Shown here in pieces: positions 5,804 through 6,754 of a stretch of DNA of 6,754 bases. The stretch covers positions 1-6,754 of the forward strand of contig CAIYCZ010000314.1 of the NCBI GenBank assembly GCA_903924805.1. The letters run 5' to 3'. Position 1 is the first letter of the stretch. Each line of letters opens with the position of its first letter. The notes beneath the pieces were generated by a model. That model ran no database searches. It saw nothing but the letters and a program-made list of their open reading frames with translations, and was not told the origin of the DNA. The position numbers and the translations under genes were made by a program. This stretch comes from an uncultured delta proteobacterium. Its GTDB lineage: Bacteria > Desulfobacterota > WTBG01 > CAIYCZ01.

Positions 5804-6754
5804 TTATTCAAGGTAGCCAAGGCCTTTGAGCCGCTCCTGGACTTTTGCAATATCCTCCTGGGAATAGACGTCCCGGTCTGCACCTGGTGCTGTATCAAAC
5901 GGTTCACGGTACTGCACCGGATTATTTTTTACATGGTCTTCCCGGTAAATCTCCTGCAAATACCGCCCGTCCATATCAGATGGTATCGGCAGCCCGAAAC
6001 TGTAGAGCACTGTTGGCGCGATGTCGGTGATGGCTGAACCGGTAATGGTGCTGTCTGTCTTTATATGGTTGCCCTTTGCAATAAAAACACCATTGCTGCG
6101 ATGAAATCCATTGGGCGCATTCTGGCTGGAGAGGAGCCAGTTCGGAGCGCCCAGGAGCTGTCTGCCCAGGGTGCTGTAATTCTGTGCAACAAAGACGATG
6201 TCCGGTGCTGTCCGGGTAACCGGGCCGGAATAAATTTCTTCCCGGTACCATACCGTATCAATGAGTTTCTTCCCGGTGATGGGGTCATCAAGGGATAACA
6301 GTTTATCTTTAATAAATTTCCGCAAATCATCATATTCCTGACCAGGACTTACCACTCCGATTCCGTTGGCTCTCTTAATATTGATAAAAATTCCCTGGCA
6401 GGGGATGCTTGCGAAAAATGCTCGGGTAGTATTCCAATCAATTGCTTTATCAATATCTGATTTAAATGTTGAGCGGGTCTGCCTCACTTTTTTCCTGATA
6501 GCACGCTGTACAGCGGAGGGAATGAGCGCCCGGACCAGCAGAGAATCGCTGAGCAGCATCGCCCTGAAAAACAGCTTCTTTTTTATATTGTCCACAGGTT
6601 TTACTTTCAGCAGACCCAGATCCTCAAGCCACTTGTTAACATTGAACCACTGCAGGGTTGACCCGAATCCATGATCAGAAATGATAAAGAGGTCAATGTC
6701 CTTATGTTCAATCCTCTTTTCAAGCTCTCCCAGCATGGTATCAAATGCCTGGTA
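5804..6754 (-). CDS. AlkP-superfamily phosphohydrolase (COG3379-like), C-terminal part, 5' end outside window
   Basis: The frame is open to the right edge of the window (316 codons before the TAA at 5804-5806). The ATG at 6736 is internal: the codons before it read Y-Q-A-F-D-T and fit the family. The metal-site motif S-D-H-G-F-G is at residues 26-31 from the edge, followed by N-K-W-L-E-D-L-G-L-L. A late F-H-R-S-N-G-V-F supplies the last metal histidine (about residue 218), and A-P-T-V-L-Y then G-L-P-I-P-S-D-M-D-G-R lead to the end. The N-terminal Asp and the Thr nucleophile lie outside the window, so activity and signal peptide cannot be judged. Blocks align with the complete phosphohydrolase at 1118-2824: W-Y-R-E-E-I-Y-S-G against W-K-R-E-E-V-Y-S-G, and the G-L-P-x-P-x-D-x-D-G-R segment. 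The two are therefore paralogs separated by the fusion gene. Hydrolysis of a phosphoester is the expected reaction; the substrate is unknown. The C-terminus ends L-K-G-L-G-Y-L-E. It is the first visible gene of the operon. Confidence 0.93.
   Translation of the reverse strand, partial: YQAFDTMLGELEKRIEHKDIDLFIISDHGFGSTLQWFNVNKWLEDLGLLKVKPVDNIKKKLFFRAMLLSDSLLVRALIPSAVQRAIRKKVRQTRSTFKSDIDKAIDWNTTRAFFASIPCQGIFINIKRANGIGVVSPGQEYDDLRKFIKDKLLSLDDPITGKKLIDTVWYREEIYSGPVTRTAPDIVFVAQNYSTLGRQLLGAPNWLLSSQNAPNGFHRSNGVFIAKGNHIKTDSTITGSAITDIAPTVLYSFGLPIPSDMDGRYLQEIYREDHVKNNPVQYREPFDTAPGADRDVYSQEDIAKVQERLKGLGYLE

Noticed and set aside
1..6754. CRISPR arrays, tRNA or rRNA genes, insertion sequences
   Set aside because: No regularly spaced repeats, no tRNA-like cloverleaf sequence, no transposase and no terminal inverted repeats were seen on either strand.

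Overview
The window looks like part of a cell-envelope or surface-glycan locus from a Gram-negative-type bacterium. The genus cannot be named from this sequence. The clues are a membrane-embedded C-terminus typical of GT-C (ArnT/PMT-like) glycosyltransferases, a flippase-like (LPG-synthase transmembrane) domain, a membrane-anchored alkaline-phosphatase-superfamily (AlkP) hydrolase, and two COG3379-like predicted phosphohydrolases. By eye the base composition is intermediate over most of the window. It is clearly more A+T-rich in roughly the first 650 bases.

Layout. On the + strand, 1-765 is the 3' end of a GT-C glycosyltransferase gene that begins outside the window. From about 790 to 1110, on the same strand, lies a decayed fragment of a second gene. 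It keeps the N-terminal hallmark of a flippase-like membrane protein, is broken by an in-frame TAA at 934-936, and stops matching the family where the convergent operon ends. From 1118 to the right edge the minus strand carries a tight three-gene operon, read right to left. It holds an AlkP-superfamily phosphohydrolase with its 5' end outside the window (5804-6754), a 988-residue membrane protein fusing a flippase-like domain, a second membrane module and a sulfatase-like AlkP domain (2814-5780), and a second, complete AlkP-superfamily phosphohydrolase (1118-2824). The gaps are 23 bp and an 11-bp overlap, so co-transcription and translational coupling are likely. The operon promoter is outside the window.

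How the genes may work together (inference). The glycosyltransferase and the flippase-like pieces point to lipid-linked sugar or glycolipid handling at the inner membrane. The large fusion protein could move a lipid-linked substrate, or hold it in the membrane, and act on it from the periplasmic face. Its active-site nucleophile appears to be Thr, so phospho-group hydrolysis or transfer is more likely than classical sulfate-ester hydrolysis. The two flanking phosphohydrolases are paralogs. The complete one has no signal peptide and should be cytosolic. All three AlkP proteins end in a near-identical L-x-x-L-G-Y tail. The most unusual items are the flippase-hydrolase fusion, the triple AlkP operon with its shared tail, and the flippase relic at the convergent junction.
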